A DNA stretch of 64,000 nt from an uncultured Verrucomicrobiota bacterium. GTDB taxonomy: Bacteria > Verrucomicrobiota > Verrucomicrobiia > Opitutales > Opitutaceae. The notes below the pieces were generated by a model, which searched no databases, had not been told where the DNA came from, and worked only from the letters and a program-made list of their open reading frames with translations. The position numbers and the translations under genes are program-made. Where the stretch lies: positions 124,001 to 188,000 of the forward strand of contig CAIQAB010000022.1 of NCBI GenBank assembly GCA_903869675.1, given 5' to 3'. Below are positions 26,842 through 35,700 of this stretch, one piece after another. Numbering within the stretch: position 1 is the stretch's first letter; each line of letters starts with the position of its first letter.

Positions 26842-27858
26842 ATGCCCGCACCCCGGCCTCGCATCTTCCGCCCGACCCCGGCCAACCTTGCCCGCCTCGC
26901 CGCCGCCCTCCGCCGCGGAGCACTCGTCGGCGTGCCCGCCGAGACAGTCTACGGCCTCGCCGCCGACGCCCTCGACCCCGCGGCCTGTGCCGCCATTTTC
27001 ACCGCCAAGGGCCGCCCGAGCACCGACCCGCTCATCGTTCACCTCGCCGCCGCGCGCGATCTGCCGAAGGTCGCCATAACCAATGCCGCCATCGCTCCCC
27101 TCGCGCGGGCCTTTTGGCCGGGTCCGCTGACGTTGGTGCTGCCCAAACTGTCCTGTATTCCCGATTTGATCACCGCCGGCCGCCCCACCGTCGCCGTGCG
27201 CGTGCCCGGACACCCGTTGTTTCGCGAGTTGATCCGCCTCGCTGGTCGCCCCCTCGCCGCCCCCAGCGCCAATCCCTTCGGCTACATCAGCCCCACCCGC
27301 GCCGCCCACGTGCGCGACGGCCTCACCGGCACCGCCCTGCGCGCCGTGCTCGACGGCGGCGAATGCACCGTCGGCGTCGAATCAACCATCCTCGACCTCA
27401 CCGACCCCGACCATCCCCGCCTCCTCCGCCCGGGCGGCATCGCAGTCGAGGCCCTTGAACGCGTGCTCGGCCGCCCCGTGCTCCGGCCCAAACCTGCCCG
27501 CCTCTCCCCTGCCGCCGCCGCGCCCGCACCCGGCATGCTGGCACAACACTACAGCCCGCGCACCCCACTCCAGCTTCACCCGCGCCTCGACGTCGCCGCG
27601 CTGGACGCCCTGCCCGCCGACGAGGCCGCACTTCTCTTGGCGAAACCCGCCCGCCTAGTCCGCGCTACCGAGCGCAAACGCATCCGCTGGCTCAGCGAAA
27701 CCGGCGCCGAGGCCGAGATCGCCCGCCACCTCTTTGCCCGCTTGCGCGAACTCGACGCCGGCGGTTGGCGCCGCCTCCATGCCGAACTGCCGGCTGGCAC
27801 CGAGGGCCTCGTCCCCGCCATCCGCGACCGCCTGCTGCGCGCCGCCGCGAAACGTTAA
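26842..27858 (+). CDS. tsaC: L-threonylcarbamoyladenylate synthase (Sua5/TsaC type)
   Basis: A protein of 338 aa that makes threonylcarbamoyl-AMP, the precursor of t6A37 in ANN-decoding tRNAs. The N-terminal YrdC domain (about 10-205) has VGVPAETVYGLAADAL, the KGRPSTDPLIVH nucleotide-binding motif, the FWPGPLTLVL strand and AAPSANPFGYISPT. A C-terminal Sua5 domain follows a linker (PGMLAQHYSPRTPL onward), so this is the long Sua5 form and not the short TsaC. The ATG directly follows the terminator T-run of rpsR, and no ribosome binding site can be placed there. Convergent with the zinc-ribbon gene, four bases apart. Confidence 0.95.
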   Translation: MPAPRPRIFRPTPANLARLAAALRRGALVGVPAETVYGLAADALDPAACAAIFTAKGRPSTDPLIVHLAAARDLPKVAITNAAIAPLARAFWPGPLTLVLPKLSCIPDLITAGRPTVAVRVPGHPLFRELIRLAGRPLAAPSANPFGYISPTRAAHVRDGLTGTALRAVLDGGECTVGVESTILDLTDPDHPRLLRPGGIAVEALERVLGRPVLRPKPARLSPAAAAPAPGMLAQHYSPRTPLQLHPRLDVAALDALPADEAALLLAKPARLVRATERKRIRWLSETGAEAEIARHLFARLRELDAGGWRRLHAELPAGTEGLVPAIRDRLLRAAAKR

Positions 27859-27862
27859 AGGA

Positions 27863-28336
27863 CTAGCCCTTGCGCCGCCGCAGTCCGCGTAACGCCCAGA
27901 TGGCGAGGACGGCATTCGCCGCAAACGCGAGACCGGGAGACGCGACCAGCCACGCCTCCGCCAGCCCCGCGCAGACGATTCCCGCCAACACCCAGTCCGC
28001 CCCACGCCGCGCACCGACCCGCGCCTGGCAAAGCACCAGGGCTGCCCAGACCACCGCGCCGATGCCAAACGACACCCACGCCAGCCGCGCCGCGTTTTCC
28101 ATCCCTCCGGACTGCCGCGCCACAAGCAAAGCCAGCAGCCAGAACAAGAGTTGGTTGAATAAACCGAAACCCAAGCTCAACGCCGTGAGCAGGGCCGCGT
28201 TTACCGGGAACTGCCCGTTCGCGTCAACCGGCACCCGCGCCGCCAGCGCGCAGCCCGAACAGCAATAGAGCGCTCGCCCCGGCGTCGCCCGCACCGCTGC
28301 GAAGGGCAACCCACAATGCTCGCACGTCACCTTCAT
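27863..28336 (-). CDS. Zinc-ribbon membrane protein, unknown function
   Basis: A protein of 157 aa with an N-terminal cysteine cluster, CEHCGLP and YCCSGC (residues 5-30), followed by three or four hydrophobic helices. The cysteine block resembles the metal-binding segment found at the start of some copper-transporting P-type ATPases, but no ATPase domain follows. It is the last gene of the proS-clpS-DUF2017 group, 12 bases after the DUF2017-like gene. It may sense or carry a metal at the membrane, but that is a guess. No signal peptide is seen. Confidence 0.7.
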   Translation of the reverse strand: MKVTCEHCGLPFAAVRATPGRALYCCSGCALAARVPVDANGQFPVNAALLTALSLGFGLFNQLLFWLLALLVARQSGGMENAARLAWVSFGIGAVVWAALVLCQARVGARRGADWVLAGIVCAGLAEAWLVASPGLAFAANAVLAIWALRGLRRRKG

Positions 28337-28348
28337 GCGCCGGGCACC

Positions 28349-28879
28349 TCAATCTTTGTCCAAATCAAAATCATCGGCGCTTCCATCGTCGTCCTCCACC
28401 GGCCCGGCCTCGCCCGTCGGGCCGCGCAGGATGGCGCCGTCGAGATGCTGGATGATGAGTTCCTGGATGGTGCCGAGGAAAACGTAGCACATGAAGGGCT
28501 TTTGCAGCCCGGCCGGCAGCCTTTCGATATCCACCCCGCCGCTCTCGAGCTGCTCGTCCTCCAGCACATGCAGGTCGTGCCGGCGGAGCCGTAGGCGCAG
28601 GGCGGAGCAAGCCCGCACGATGATTTCGGCGTTTTCCTCATCAAAGGCCACCACGCCATTGATGAAGAAGTCGCTGTTAAAAAGGCCCATCAAGGCGTGC
28701 AGTTCCTCATGCTGGCCGGCGAGCAGCTCGGCCCGCCAGTCCTCGCGGAAATCCGCATCAATGTCGTCGAGCGTGATGGGCGCGGCGATCTGCGCCTCCA
28801 GCACATCGCTCGAGTCCTTCATGAGATCGAGTAACGGAGCCACCACCGGGAGGCTGAGCTTTACCTCAATGCGCTTCAT
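28349..28879 (-). CDS. DUF2017-like protein, ClpS neighbour
   Basis: A protein of 176 aa starting MKRIEVKLSLPVVAPLLDLM at ATG 28879, overlapping the end of clpS by 14 bases. It has a helical, acidic sequence with a conserved-looking centre (LFNSDFFINGVVAF..., then a leucine/arginine helix SALRLRLRRHDLH) and a FMCYVFLGTIQELIIQHL helix. Its size, helical content and position next to clpS recall the DUF2017 family (AosR in actinobacteria), but the match is by pattern only and I would not call it certain. The end is rich in aspartate. A link to regulated proteolysis through ClpS is inferred from the context. Confidence 0.65.
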   Translation of the reverse strand: MKRIEVKLSLPVVAPLLDLMKDSSDVLEAQIAAPITLDDIDADFREDWRAELLAGQHEELHALMGLFNSDFFINGVVAFDEENAEIIVRACSALRLRLRRHDLHVLEDEQLESGGVDIERLPAGLQKPFMCYVFLGTIQELIIQHLDGAILRGPTGEAGPVEDDDGSADDFDLDKD

Positions 28880-29222
28880 CGGTTTCAAGAATGGCCGTGA
28901 GATGCCATTGCTGCAGCGCGAAGGCGTAGAGCTCGGCCTGTTCGCGCAAGCCGGACCACACCACCGAGCGTCCCTGCTCGTGCACCTCCAGCATGTGCCG
29001 GCGCGCGCGCGGCTCGGCAAAACCGAAGACCTTGCGAAACACCAGCACCACGTAGCCCATGGAGTTAACCGGATCATTCAGCACCACCACGCGCCACGGC
29101 CCCTGCACGGCAAAGGCGGACTCCGGCAAAGCGACCTCCTCCGGCGCGAGGCCCGGACGCGAGCCCGCGCCCGCCAAAAGCGGCTCAGCCCGGCGGGCGG
29201 TGATGGGCGCGGGATTCGACAT
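28866..29222 (-). CDS. clpS: ATP-dependent Clp protease adapter ClpS
   Basis: A protein of 118 aa that should deliver N-degron substrates to the ClpA/ClpC unfoldase. The core carries VVVLNDPVNSMGYVVLVF, with the Asn-Asp pair that binds the N-terminal residue, and MLEVHEQGRSVV with the conserved histidine. About 40 residues precede the core, an unstructured proline/alanine-rich extension. Its ATG overlaps the proS stop by one base, and its end overlaps the DUF2017-like gene. No clpA is in the window. Confidence 0.93.
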   Translation of the reverse strand: MSNPAPITARRAEPLLAGAGSRPGLAPEEVALPESAFAVQGPWRVVVLNDPVNSMGYVVLVFRKVFGFAEPRARRHMLEVHEQGRSVVWSGLREQAELYAFALQQWHLTAILETDEAH

Positions 29223-31012
29223 CAGGGGGCGACGGCGGATGCAGCGGTGCGCACCAGGGCGGCGAGTTGTGCCGCGGCTTCGGCCACGGGGACTTTCAAG
29301 GCCTCCTTGGCCGTGCGGGGCTTCACCTCGATGACCCCGGCCTGCAGGCCCTTGCCGCCGACCACGACGCGCAACGGCACGCCGATCAGGTCGGCATCCT
29401 TGAACTTCACACCCGGGCGCTCCTCGCGGTCGTCCAGCAACACATCAGCCCCGGCGGCCTCGGCGGCGGCGGCGAGTTGCTCGGCCAGCGCCAGCGCCTC
29501 GGGCAGCTTCGGGTCGAGCAGGCAGATCAACACCTGGAAGGGCGCGATGCCCCAGGGCCAGATGATGCCGTCAGCGTCGTGGCTTTGCTCGATCACCGCC
29601 TGGAGCGTGCGGCTGATGCCGATGCCGTAGCAGCCCATGACCATCGGGTGCGACTGCTTGTGGTCGTCGGTGTAGGCCGCGCCGAACTTGTCGGCGTATT
29701 TGGTGCCGAGCTTGAAAATATGGCCGACCTCGATGCCACGCCGCGATTGCAGCGGTTGGCCGGAGCGAGGGCAGGGCTCGCCCGGGCGCACCCGGCGGAA
29801 ATCGCCGAATTTCGTGATCGCGAGGTCGCGGGTCACGTTGACGTTTTTCAGATGGAAGCCGTCCTCGTTCGCGCCGGTGACGCCGTTGCCGATCAGGCGG
29901 ACGGCGTGGTCGGCGAACACCCCCGCGAGGGCGGCGGAGTCCTTGATCGTGTCCCGCACCGCACCGAGCGAGCCCGGGCGGGCGCCGAGCACCGGCACGA
30001 TCTCCTCCGCCGTGGCGGGCCGGAAAAGGGTGAAGCCGAGCGAGCCGAGCTTCGCCTCCTCCAGCTCGTCGTTGCCGCGCAGGATGACGAGGAAGGGCTT
30101 GCCGTCGCCCATGTAGACGAGGGTCTTGAACTGGGCGTCACCGGCAACCGAATACGGTGCGGCCGCGAGCTGGGCGATGGTGGCGACGCCGGGCGTCGCG
30201 AATTTCTCCAGCTCGCCCGTCGGGGCGGCGTCGGCCAGGTCCGCCGGCACGAGCGCGCTGGTGGCCTTCTCGCGGTTGGCGGCGTAGCCGGCGTCGGAGT
30301 AGATCACGTCGTCGTCGCCCACCTCGGCGGGCACCATGAACTCGTGGGAAAAACTGCCTCCCATCACGCCGGTATCGGCCTCGACCGCGATGGCCTTTAC
30401 CCCGACGCGGCGGAAAAACGCCTCGTAGGCGGTCTTCATCGCGAGGTAGCTCTTGATCGCGCCGTCGTCATCCGCATCAAAGGAATAGGCGTCCATCATC
30501 ACAAATTCCTTCGCACGCATCAATCCGTAGCGCGGGCGGATCTCGTTCCGGAATTTGGTCCCGATCTGGTAAAAATTTTTCGGCAGGTCGCGGTAGCTGC
30601 TGATCTCCTGCTTAACCAACGGCGTGATGACCTCCTCATGCGTCGGCCCGAGCACAAACTCCGGCTCGCGCGCGCGGCCCTTGCCCGCCCCGGCGTGGTC
30701 GGCACGGAACATGATTTCGCGGGCCGCCGCCCAGCGCGGGCCCTGCTCCCAGTTCTCAGCCGGGTGGAGATGGGGCATCCAGAGCTCGATCGCCCCGCCG
30801 CGGCCGTGCTCCGGCCGCTCGCGCTCCAGTTCTTCGCGGCAGAGGGCGGAGAGTTTTTGCATCACCCGCAGGCCCAAGGGCATGAAGGTGTAGAGCCCGC
30901 CGCCGAGCTTGCGCACCAAACCGGCCCGGATGAGGAGCTTGTGCGAGGCGATTTCGGCGTCGGACGGACTTTCCTTGAGCGTGGGGACAAAAAATTGGGA
31001 CCAGCGTTTCAT
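29222..31012 (-). CDS. proS: Prolyl-tRNA synthetase ProS (bacterial, with editing domain)
   Basis: A protein of 596 aa charging tRNA-Pro. Class II motifs are present: LGGGLYTFMPLGLRV near residues 37-51, the motif-2 region around PRYGLMRAKEFVMMDAYSFD (about 155-175) with the arginine, and motif 3 in GIGISRTLQAVIEQ. Between motifs 2 and 3 lies the large INS editing domain (about 225-410), which deacylates mischarged Ala-tRNA. The C-terminal anticodon domain has LLDDREERPGVKFKDADLIGVPLR. Complete, with a one-base overlap with clpS. Confidence 0.97.
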   Translation of the reverse strand: MKRWSQFFVPTLKESPSDAEIASHKLLIRAGLVRKLGGGLYTFMPLGLRVMQKLSALCREELERERPEHGRGGAIELWMPHLHPAENWEQGPRWAAAREIMFRADHAGAGKGRAREPEFVLGPTHEEVITPLVKQEISSYRDLPKNFYQIGTKFRNEIRPRYGLMRAKEFVMMDAYSFDADDDGAIKSYLAMKTAYEAFFRRVGVKAIAVEADTGVMGGSFSHEFMVPAEVGDDDVIYSDAGYAANREKATSALVPADLADAAPTGELEKFATPGVATIAQLAAAPYSVAGDAQFKTLVYMGDGKPFLVILRGNDELEEAKLGSLGFTLFRPATAEEIVPVLGARPGSLGAVRDTIKDSAALAGVFADHAVRLIGNGVTGANEDGFHLKNVNVTRDLAITKFGDFRRVRPGEPCPRSGQPLQSRRGIEVGHIFKLGTKYADKFGAAYTDDHKQSHPMVMGCYGIGISRTLQAVIEQSHDADGIIWPWGIAPFQVLICLLDPKLPEALALAEQLAAAAEAAGADVLLDDREERPGVKFKDADLIGVPLRVVVGGKGLQAGVIEVKPRTAKEALKVPVAEAAAQLAALVRTAASAVAP

Positions 31013-31099
31013 GCGATGAGTCGGTCCAACAAACCCACCCGCACGGGAGCGGCAACCGTATTTGCTTCACCAAAACAGGAAGCGCCGCCACGCGGACAT

Positions 31100-31126
31100 A
31101 AAAAAACCCGGGGCCTGCGCCCCGGG
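31100..31126 (-). terminator. Intrinsic terminator after the PEP-CTERM gene
   Basis: On the minus strand two perfect eight-base GC arms (CCCGGGGC and GCCCCGGG) with a four-base loop are followed by a run of seven Ts. It lies 34 bases downstream of the stop of the PEP-CTERM gene at 31160 and before proS, so the PEP-CTERM gene is a separate transcription unit and proS has its own promoter. Confidence 0.85.
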
Positions 31127-31159
31127 CCTGTAAAACGGTGCAACCGATCGGCCAATATT

Positions 31160-31846
31160 TCAGGCGCGACGGCGGCGGGAGCTGACAGCGAAAAGACCGG
31201 CGACAGCCGCACCGATCAGAGCAAAGCTGGAGGGCTCGGGGACGGCGGTCACGGTGACGCTGCCGTTGGCGAGTGCGTTGGCGGGATTAGCATTGATGCC
31301 ATACACGGCGTAGCCGAGTTGGAGGATTTTACCGGCCTGCCCGCTGAGATCAGCATTGAGCGAAAACTGCGAACCGGAGTTCAAATTATAGGTCTTGAAA
31401 AGATCTAGGCTGTAGCCGTTGCCTTGGTTCAGAACCTTGATAAAAGCGATCGCGGTGAAGTCCCCGGAGAGGGTGTAGCTGTCGATCGTGCCGCTGAAGC
31501 TTACCGAATCAGTGGCGATGGAAGCAGTCTCAACGAAAGTGTTGAGCTCCAGAAACTTGTTTCCTCCACCAGAGCTGTTAGACCAGAACGGATCGGCGGG
31601 GTTATAAGTGTTGTAGTTTGGCTCCAGCTTTAACTGATCACCGATGTAGGTTCCAGTGTTGGAGGTCACCACCGTAGTCTTCAAATCGGAAAGCCCCCAG
31701 GGACCGCCAAAAATGTAATCGCTACCAGATGTGCCGGAGCCGGTGGAGAAACAGTTCAGATAGCCCACCCAGCCTTCGGCCAGAGCGGAGTTGGAAAGGA
31801 GGCCGGCCACGGAGAGCAGACCTACGATGGATAGTTTCTTTAGCAT
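31160..31846 (-). CDS. PEP-CTERM sorting-domain protein
   Basis: A protein of 228 aa with a cleavable signal peptide (LSIVGLLSVAGLLSNSALA) and a PEP-CTERM tail: VPEPSSFALIGAAVAGL followed by SSRRRRA. The body is serine/threonine/asparagine-rich and beta-strand-like, with no enzyme motif. It should be exported, handled by an exosortase, and end up in the cell envelope or matrix. Divergent from the pseudopilin gene, 154 bases away, and closed by its own terminator, so it is monocistronic. Start ATG 31846 is supported by the clear signal peptide. Confidence 0.88.
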   Translation of the reverse strand: MLKKLSIVGLLSVAGLLSNSALAEGWVGYLNCFSTGSGTSGSDYIFGGPWGLSDLKTTVVTSNTGTYIGDQLKLEPNYNTYNPADPFWSNSSGGGNKFLELNTFVETASIATDSVSFSGTIDSYTLSGDFTAIAFIKVLNQGNGYSLDLFKTYNLNSGSQFSLNADLSGQAGKILQLGYAVYGINANPANALANGSVTVTAVPEPSSFALIGAAVAGLFAVSSRRRRA

Positions 31847-32000
31847 GGTATCGGGTGTTTTGAGGTTGTAAGAAAAAAACGACGTTTAAGCTTTAAAAGC
31901 GTCGCTTTCACGTTCTACTTGTTGCATAGAATTGCACCAGTCAAGTTTTCTTTAACGTAACTTTGCTCAGAAATTTTCCCGGCACCCCTGCCCCCGTCCC

Positions 32001-32741
32001 ATGAAAGTCCACACCCCTTCCCATCGTCGTTCGGCGTTCACCCTCATCGAGTTGCTCACCGTGATCGCCATCATCGGCATCCTCGCCGCGATCATTATCC
32101 CGACCGTAGGGAGCGTGCGTGACTCCGCCAAGGCCAGCGCCTGCCTTTCGAATTTGCGCCAAGTCGGCCTCGCGGCTATCGTCTACGCCAACGACAATAA
32201 AAACGTATTGCCCGACGCCGGCACCGGCGACGACCCCGCCTGGGCCCGCACGCTCTCTTCCTACATGGTGATCCCCGCCGCCCAGCGTGCATCCATTTTC
32301 ACCTGCCCGGGCTCCCTTATCCCCGTCGATGAAACCACCAACCCATACAGCCCCTCCAATCCCACGGGAGACATCGTGCTCAGCTACGGCATGCATGCCG
32401 GCCTGATGCCCCGAGGCAGCAAGGCCCTTTCCCTTTCCAAGGTCGTCCGCCCCGCCAAAATCATCCTCTGCGCCGATATGTGCCAAGATCCCAATAACAA
32501 GGGCTGGACCCCCAACTCCATCGAGCAACCGTCTATCATCGCCTCCCAAAGTGGCGGACGCGGGAGCAGCATCGATCCCGCCGCCTACATTAGCACCGCG
32601 ACCGATGACGATACCGGCAGCAACAGATGGATGCGCTACCGCCACAAAGGTAAGGTGAACGTGGCGATGTGCGACGGCCATGCCGTGGCTTTCGCCAAGG
32701 GCCAAATCCAGAACCGCAACGTCGTCTACACCACCGAGTGA
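32001..32741 (+). CDS. Type II secretion-like pseudopilin with H-X9-DG motif
   Basis: A protein of 246 aa with a prepilin N-terminus: a short basic leader, then [20 protein letters not shown]. The residue before the cleavage site is Ala rather than Gly, and Phe+1 and Glu+5 are conserved. The rest is a globular domain, ending in the [18 protein letters not shown] segment, where histidine, nine residues and DG give the H-X9-DG motif common in planctomycetes and verrucomicrobia. Such pseudopilins are often found singly beside genes for secreted polysaccharide-active enzymes. The GH16 gene starts 41 bases downstream on the same strand. Confidence 0.9.
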   Translation: MKVHTPSHRRSAFTLIELLTVIAIIGILAAIIIPTVGSVRDSAKASACLSNLRQVGLAAIVYANDNKNVLPDAGTGDDPAWARTLSSYMVIPAAQRASIFTCPGSLIPVDETTNPYSPSNPTGDIVLSYGMHAGLMPRGSKALSLSKVVRPAKIILCADMCQDPNNKGWTPNSIEQPSIIASQSGGRGSSIDPAAYISTATDDDTGSNRWMRYRHKGKVNVAMCDGHAVAFAKGQIQNRNVVYTTE

Positions 32742-32782
32742 AACCTCTTTCGCCCACTAGTTCCAACCCCTCCCCCTCCCCC

Positions 32783-35700
32783 ATGCACCCCGCCCTTCTC
32801 CGCCCCTCCCTCCGACTCGGAGCCACCCTCGCGGCATTCGCGACTCTGGCCGCCGCACCGGCCTCCGCCGCCACCAGCACCCTGCTGGACCTGAACTTCA
32901 ACACCACCGGTTCGGGCTTCGCCGCCTGGGGATCGACCGCCCTGACCGGTTCGCCCGGCAACGGCGTGGCCACCCTTTACCCCACCCTCCCCGCCAGCGC
33001 GGGCTTCGCCAACGCCCTCTTCGCCACCGCACCCACCAGCGGCTACCTGGCACTCGCGCCCAACGCCTCCGCCGTCACCTCCACCACCTACTACGGAGGC
33101 TGGGCGGCCAACGTCACTCTCGCGACCATTAATAGCCCCTACACCGCCGGAGGCTTGGGCCAAAGCGACCTCTCCAAAGTCTCCTACACCGCTCGCATCC
33201 GCGCCCGCGGCATGCCCGCCAACGGTGCCGTCGTGATCCTCGAACTGCGCGGCAGTGGCGATAACCCCAACATCCCCACCGCCGGCTACAAACGCATCCG
33301 CTTCGAGCCCGTTTTCCTCACCGGCAACGACTGGACCACCGTGGGCGGCACCCTGGATACCGCCGGTCTTACCGCCGCCAAGGGCTCCTCCTACGCCTTC
33401 CCCGCCTCCGCCGCCCAATACACCGCGCTGGTCGAGGTCAGCGGCTTCAATCAGTTCGGCGCCGCCGGCTACGTCGCCTACAATACGCCCACTGGCACAT
33501 CTAACGGCGGCCGCAAAAACCCCGGCTTCGGCTTCACCAGCGGCATTCGTGTAGAGCTCGACGACGTCAAACTCGTGGTCACCGATCCCGCCACCACCGG
33601 CTACGTCGCCGCCACCACTCCCGCCCAGTTGCTGCGCAACGGCAACTTCAACACCGGCGACGCCAACTGGACCTTCTTCGAAGGCGCCTATGCCTCGACC
33701 GACGGCTGGAGCGAGGATGGCTCCATCTTCGCCCTCATCCCAGGCTGGAGCGGCACCCCCTACGCGGGCTTCATGCAAAACAGCGTGGGAGTAAACTCCG
33801 CGAACGGCGACTTTTTCACGGCTACCTTCCGCGCCAAGTTCGAGACCAATTACAAGGCCGATCGCACCCTCGTCGCCTTCATGGATGGCGGTGGCGTCAA
33901 TACCTTCCTCGAGGTTAACCTCGCCGACGAGATCGCCCCGCGCCTCGGCCAGTGGGCCACTTACCAAGCCACCTTCCGCGCCTCGGCCGCGAACATCGCT
34001 GCCATGAACGGCACCATGTCGCTGAAAATCCAGCCCATCGGCCGCACCATAGGAGCCACTTACTCGAGCGTCTTTATCGATGATATCGTCCTGACCCAAG
34101 CCACCGCCGCCAGCGTCGGCCCGCAGATCAAATTCAAAGTCGCCGGCGCCTCCCGCGCCGATGGCGACACCGCTACCCTGCTCAGCCCCGGCATCGGCAA
34201 GACCACACCCTATGCCGTGAAAATAGAAAACAACGGCGGCCAAGACCTCACCGTCACCGGCGTCAGCCTGTCGGGCACGGGATTTGCCCTATCCTCGGTA
34301 ACCACGCCCTTCACCCTGGCTCCCGGCGCCAGCCAATCACTCACGGTTACCGCCAACCCCTCCGCCCTCGGCACCCTCACGGGCGCACTGACCGTCACCA
34401 GCAACGACAAGGACGCCGCTGACCAAAGCTACGTGGTCAACCTCAGCGCCACCGCCGTCACGATATCCGATACCTTTAACACCGCCTCCAGCGCCGCCGA
34501 ACTCGGTTGGTTCACCTACGCCTCCAGCGCCAACCTCGGGACGCACAGTTCCCTGACCTCCGCCGCCGGTGCCCTCGTGTTGAACGTTGATTCCTCGACC
34601 GACGACTACCCCTGGACCTACATCGCCAGCAAACCCTTCGCCTCCCCCGGCTCGATCGACCTGTCCTCCAGCTCGCTCTTGGTCGCCTTGAAGGCTCAGG
34701 GCGCCTACAGCGGCCTCACCAGTAACAAGGTCCAGATCCGCCTCGAGTCGCTCAATGCGGCCGGCGGTGTTACCGGCAAGATCGAGCTCGGCGCCGCCGT
34801 GGATGAGACCACCACCGGCGCCGCTCCCGGTGCCCCCGCCTACTTCCAGAGCGACGGCAAGACCGACCGCGTGGCGGTTTCCCTGCCCGAAGGCGGCTCG
34901 TTCAGCACCGTCGGGGGCAATCTAGCCAGCACCGGCGTGAATACTACCTTCGATGCCGACGCACCCCAGTTTCGCCTCGTCATCCAGATGACCGATTTCG
35001 ACTTCGATCTCGATGCCGGCAACCTCGTGACAGTCGACTCCATCGCGCTCAACCTCGCCACCAAGACCTTCTCCGTCTCCAACGGCGGCTTCGAGTCCAA
35101 CACGACCGACCCTGGCATCGCCGCCGCTCCCACCAGCTGGCTCCAATTCCCCGCCGACGGCGTGAATAAAAACGTCATCACCAACGGCACCGGCCTCTAC
35201 AACGCCGCCCTCCAGACCCTCGATCCCACCGCCACCTTCACCGCCTACGCCGGCACCAAGGCCCTGAAGGTCTACGGCCAGAATTACTACGTCGGCGGCG
35301 TCTGGCAGGGCCCCAGCCAGACCGGCACCGTCTACCAATCCTTCATCCCCGGCGACACCACCTCGCTCGCCACCGGCACCCAGATCCACGCGCGTGCCGC
35401 CGCCAAAGTCTACGGCGTCGATCCGCTCTCCGGCGGTAGCACCTTCAAGTTCGGCTTCAAGTTCCTCGACGCCTCGAACTCCGAGATCAGCCGTGCCGTC
35501 ACCACCCTGACTGCCGACACCGACACCCCCGACCAATGGGTGGCTCTAGTTGCCAACGGCACCGTGCCCGCCGGCACCGCCCGGGTGGACCTCGTCTCCG
35601 AATTCATCCAAAACGCCTCCACCGATGGCGGCTCGGTCTACCTCGACGACGTTTCTGTCGGTCTCGGCTACGTGACCTCCTCCATCACCGTCGGCACCAC

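Noticed and set aside
29267-31408. 713-codon open frame on the plus strand opposite proS
   Set aside because: It lies antisense to a well-supported proS, has low-complexity histidine/aspartate/arginine content typical of GC-rich shadow frames, and matches no family.
32726-34243. 505-codon glycine/valine-rich frame on the minus strand
   Set aside because: Antisense to the GH16 gene, with the composition of a GC-rich shadow frame.
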